NCBI RefSeq assembly: GCF_012926615.1
Contig: NZ_JABBNU010000003.1
Span: 124,001 to 188,000, forward strand
Length of the DNA stretch: 64,000 bases
Direction of reading: 5' to 3'
Source of the DNA: Marinigracilibium pacificum
GTDB lineage: Bacteria > Bacteroidota > Bacteroidia > Cytophagales > Cyclobacteriaceae
Below the pieces are notes generated by a model. That model had not been told where the DNA came from and did not search any database. It saw only the letters and a program-made list of their open reading frames with translations. Numbering within the stretch: position 1 is the first letter of the stretch; every line of letters starts with the position of its first letter. The position numbers and the translations under genes are program-made. Positions 62,147-64,000 of this stretch are shown in pieces.

Positions 62147-63660
62147 ACAGCTTGTTTTACTTTTTTCATAAGGTACTCGTTTCCTAGAAATTCAGAACAA
62201 GTAATTACTGACCCTATAGTAACACCCAATACCCCATGCATGTTTAAATTCTGACCAGTTAAAAATAAGTTTGGAACTTTTGTCCTTGGTGAAATAAAAG
62301 TCTTTAACGGATCTTTATAATCCTTAATTATGCCATACATCGACCCTTCTTTATCACCTATATAATCCCTGTAGGTTAATGGTGTAGAAGTATAATATTT
62401 ATCTATGCTACCCTTAATTCCTGGCATTCTCCTCTCAAGAGTTGTTATCAATTTTTCAGCTTTCTTTTCCTTAAACTCCAAGTAGGCATCACCTCTGTCC
62501 ATCTCTTCCGAAACAACATTATAGGTGTCTTTCCAGGCATAGGTCTCATTGTCTTTCATGTATGCCATCATGGTTAAAGTATCAGCATATTTTGTCTGTT
62601 TACTTGTTGCTCCTGTAAAAACAGCATAATTCAGTGGCCAAGTATCATCATTATAACTCACCCCTTTCCATACATCCGGATCTGCATAATGATAAAGATT
62701 ATGATTAAAATAATTAACCTTATCTTCTTTTAAAACCGCATGAAGGATAAAAACAGATATTGAATTCTCTAAATTTTGAATTCTTTTTTTATAAGCATTA
62801 CGCAAAATGCCTTCATCTACCATATCTAGTGTAACAGCAGGATGAATATTAGAAATTACATTTTTACAATAAAACTTTCTCTTATCCTTCAACTCAACAT
62901 ATTCTATACTTTTCCCCTTAAACCCAAAGTTGTTTACATGAGCATGCTTAAGTACTACTCCTCCATTATCTAAAATAATTCGTGTTAGCTTCCTTGCGAT
63001 TTGCGCACTTCCGTTGATACATCTATATGCACTTTCGATATATGAATTTACGACCAACGCATGCACGTATAACGGCGTTTTATCTGCTTCGCCTGCATAA
63101 AGAAGGTTTGAACCGGCTAATACTTGTTGTAATTTTAAATTATTAGTTATTGAACTAATATATTTGGAAGCACTTACATTAAGATATGGCATTGATGTGA
63201 GGTCAGTATTGCTTTTCTCCAAATTATACATTGGAAAAGAATTACAAACCTCTTGTATTTTTTCACAGTATGTAACTAAAGCTTTCTTTTCTTCAGGAAA
63301 ATATTCCAATAAGGAATCAATAAATCTTTCGTACCCCTGTGCATGTGGATATATATTTTTATCTCCATCAAATGAAATCAAATCAAATCCATCTTCATCA
63401 AGCCTCTTTAATTTGAGATCATCCATAATCCCCATAAACTTAAGGTATCTGTTTAGATTCTGTCCTTCATCTAAGCCTCCAATATAATGTATGCCGGTAT
63501 CGAAAATTCTTTTATCTCTTGAAAAGGTTTGTAGGTTCCCTCCTATTTGCTTATTCTTTTCAAGAACCAATACTTTGTATCCTTCTCTACTTAGAATAAC
63601 TCCGCACTCTAGTCCTCCAAGGCCACTGCCAACAATAATAACATCGTACTGCTCTTCCAT
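62143..63660 (-). CDS. CrtI-like FAD-dependent oxidoreductase
   Basis: A 505-residue FAD enzyme of the phytoene desaturase/carotenoid isomerase type. The N-terminal fold is DVIIVGSGLGGLECGVIL with GYKVLVLEKN and the GGNLQTF signature, and the C-terminal FAD segment is LFLTGQNLNMHGVLGVTIGS. In the pigment cluster it might desaturate or isomerise the polyene. It starts 1 bp after the methyltransferase stop. Length is typical. Confidence 0.9.
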   Translation of the reverse strand: MEEQYDVIIVGSGLGGLECGVILSREGYKVLVLEKNKQIGGNLQTFSRDKRIFDTGIHYIGGLDEGQNLNRYLKFMGIMDDLKLKRLDEDGFDLISFDGDKNIYPHAQGYERFIDSLLEYFPEEKKALVTYCEKIQEVCNSFPMYNLEKSNTDLTSMPYLNVSASKYISSITNNLKLQQVLAGSNLLYAGEADKTPLYVHALVVNSYIESAYRCINGSAQIARKLTRIILDNGGVVLKHAHVNNFGFKGKSIEYVELKDKRKFYCKNVISNIHPAVTLDMVDEGILRNAYKKRIQNLENSISVFILHAVLKEDKVNYFNHNLYHYADPDVWKGVSYNDDTWPLNYAVFTGATSKQTKYADTLTMMAYMKDNETYAWKDTYNVVSEEMDRGDAYLEFKEKKAEKLITTLERRMPGIKGSIDKYYTSTPLTYRDYIGDKEGSMYGIIKDYKDPLKTFISPRTKVPNLFLTGQNLNMHGVLGVTIGSVITCSEFLGNEYLMKKVKQAV

Positions 63661-63661
63661 C

Positions 63662-64000
63662 TTAATTAACTTTTTCCATTACGAAAATTATATTCGAAGT
63701 TAATTTGTTGTTATCTATTAATCTAAATTTTAACTTAGCTTCATCAGCAAATTCTTTAATCATTGAACCTGCTATATAATTCAACTTATTTTCTGTTTTA
63801 TTAAACCCTGTACCTGTAGAAAAATATTCTGTCAGCTTCGTTCCATTATGCCTATCTACCTTTTCCCTATCTCCATCCCTTATAATTATTCTACCCCCTT
63901 CATTTAGATTTTGTGTTAGTTTCTTTAATAGATTCAGCTGTTTTTCAGCGGTAAGGTAATGTAATACATCACTTACTATAAAGGCATCTGATTTACTATA
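63662..64000 (-). CDS. SAM-dependent methyltransferase, N-terminus beyond window
   Basis: The frame is open from the right edge down to a TAA at 63664-63662 (112 codons). It reads SDAFIVSDVLHYL, LKKLTQNLNEGGRIII, RDGDREK and a C-terminal NKLTSNIIFVMEKVN, the second half of a class I methyltransferase: post-motif strand, helix and the GG turn before the next strand. It lacks the SAM-binding GxGxG, which should be upstream. In aryl polyene and flexirubin clusters a methyltransferase modifies the aryl ring. It is the first visible gene of the leftward operon. Confidence 0.8.
   Translation of the reverse strand, partial: YSKSDAFIVSDVLHYLTAEKQLNLLKKLTQNLNEGGRIIIRDGDREKVDRHNGTKLTEYFSTGTGFNKTENKLNYIAGSMIKEFADEAKLKFRLIDNNKLTSNIIFVMEKVN

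Noticed and set aside
63164-63487. A 107-codon plus-strand frame
   Set aside because: Opposite-strand shadow of the CrtI-like gene, which has intact FAD motifs.

Overview
The window is AT-rich bacterial DNA that reads as Bacteroidota (Cytophagia- or Flavobacteriia-like; genus not resolvable by eye). The evidence is a Por/type IX secretion C-terminal domain on the large glycosidase, candidate promoters of the Bacteroidetes type (TTTG or TTG, about 17-21 nt, then TAnnTTTG or a close variant), few Shine-Dalgarno sequences, families typical of the phylum (DUF6090-like, DUF5694-like, DUF2490-like, GIN domain, LytTR, BlaI/M56), and a flexirubin-type aryl polyene pigment cluster that includes a tyrosine ammonia-lyase. 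I see no rRNA, tRNA, CRISPR array, IS element or phage module.

Layout. 1-12 kb: the end of a YtcJ-like amidohydrolase, a membrane protein with an ExbD-like tail, secreted proteins of unknown role, a nucleic-acid-chaperone group (RRM protein, CspA-type protein, and a Lys-rich protein with a C-terminal cold-shock domain), a small alpha/beta hydrolase, a DUF6090-like protein, a secreted aminopeptidase P and an acyl-CoA ligase. The ligase is flanked by two related short peptide-coding segments. 12-24 kb: a 1151-residue secreted protein joining a metallophosphoesterase, three CBM6 modules, a GH16 laminarinase-type domain and a sorting domain; a RES/Xre toxin-antitoxin pair; an S41 peptidase; a DUF5694-like lipoprotein; an M3 peptidyl-dipeptidase. 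24-41 kb: a DUF285 repeat lipoprotein, a three-gene unit ending in cytochrome c, a second cytochrome c, a medium-chain dehydrogenase without the structural-zinc loop, a LytTR regulator, a GIN-domain lipoprotein, a PKD/zincin lipoprotein, a DinB-like protein, a TPR protein, a DPP-IV-type peptidase, a second amidohydrolase, and a BlaI/M56 pair with its own operator. 41-48.6 kb: a MoxR ATPase and VWA protein facing a three-gene envelope operon (two MORN-type proteins and a DUF2490-like protein).

48.6-64 kb: the pigment cluster, which runs off the right edge. Reading leftwards on the minus strand it encodes a methyltransferase (partial), a CrtI-like FAD oxidoreductase, a YdcF-like protein, a C45 Ntn-hydrolase, AcpS and a phenylacetate-CoA-ligase-type enzyme. 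Two plus-strand genes follow (a halogenase-like flavoenzyme and a secreted protein). The minus strand then continues with tyrosine ammonia-lyase, FabG, KAS, ACP, an LpxL-type acyltransferase, a dehydratase, a thioesterase, KAS and a half-size chain-length-factor-like protein. Many genes overlap by 1-4 nt, so translation is probably coupled. The inferred pathway is tyrosine to 4-coumarate, activation by the ligase onto ACP, iterative extension by KS/KR/DH to an aryl polyene, ring tailoring by the flavoenzyme and methyltransferase, and acyl transfer or ester formation. Dialkylresorcinol synthases (DarA/DarB) and exporters are not in the window and, if present, should lie beyond 64000.

All family assignments are by eye from motifs and memory; no database search was run.
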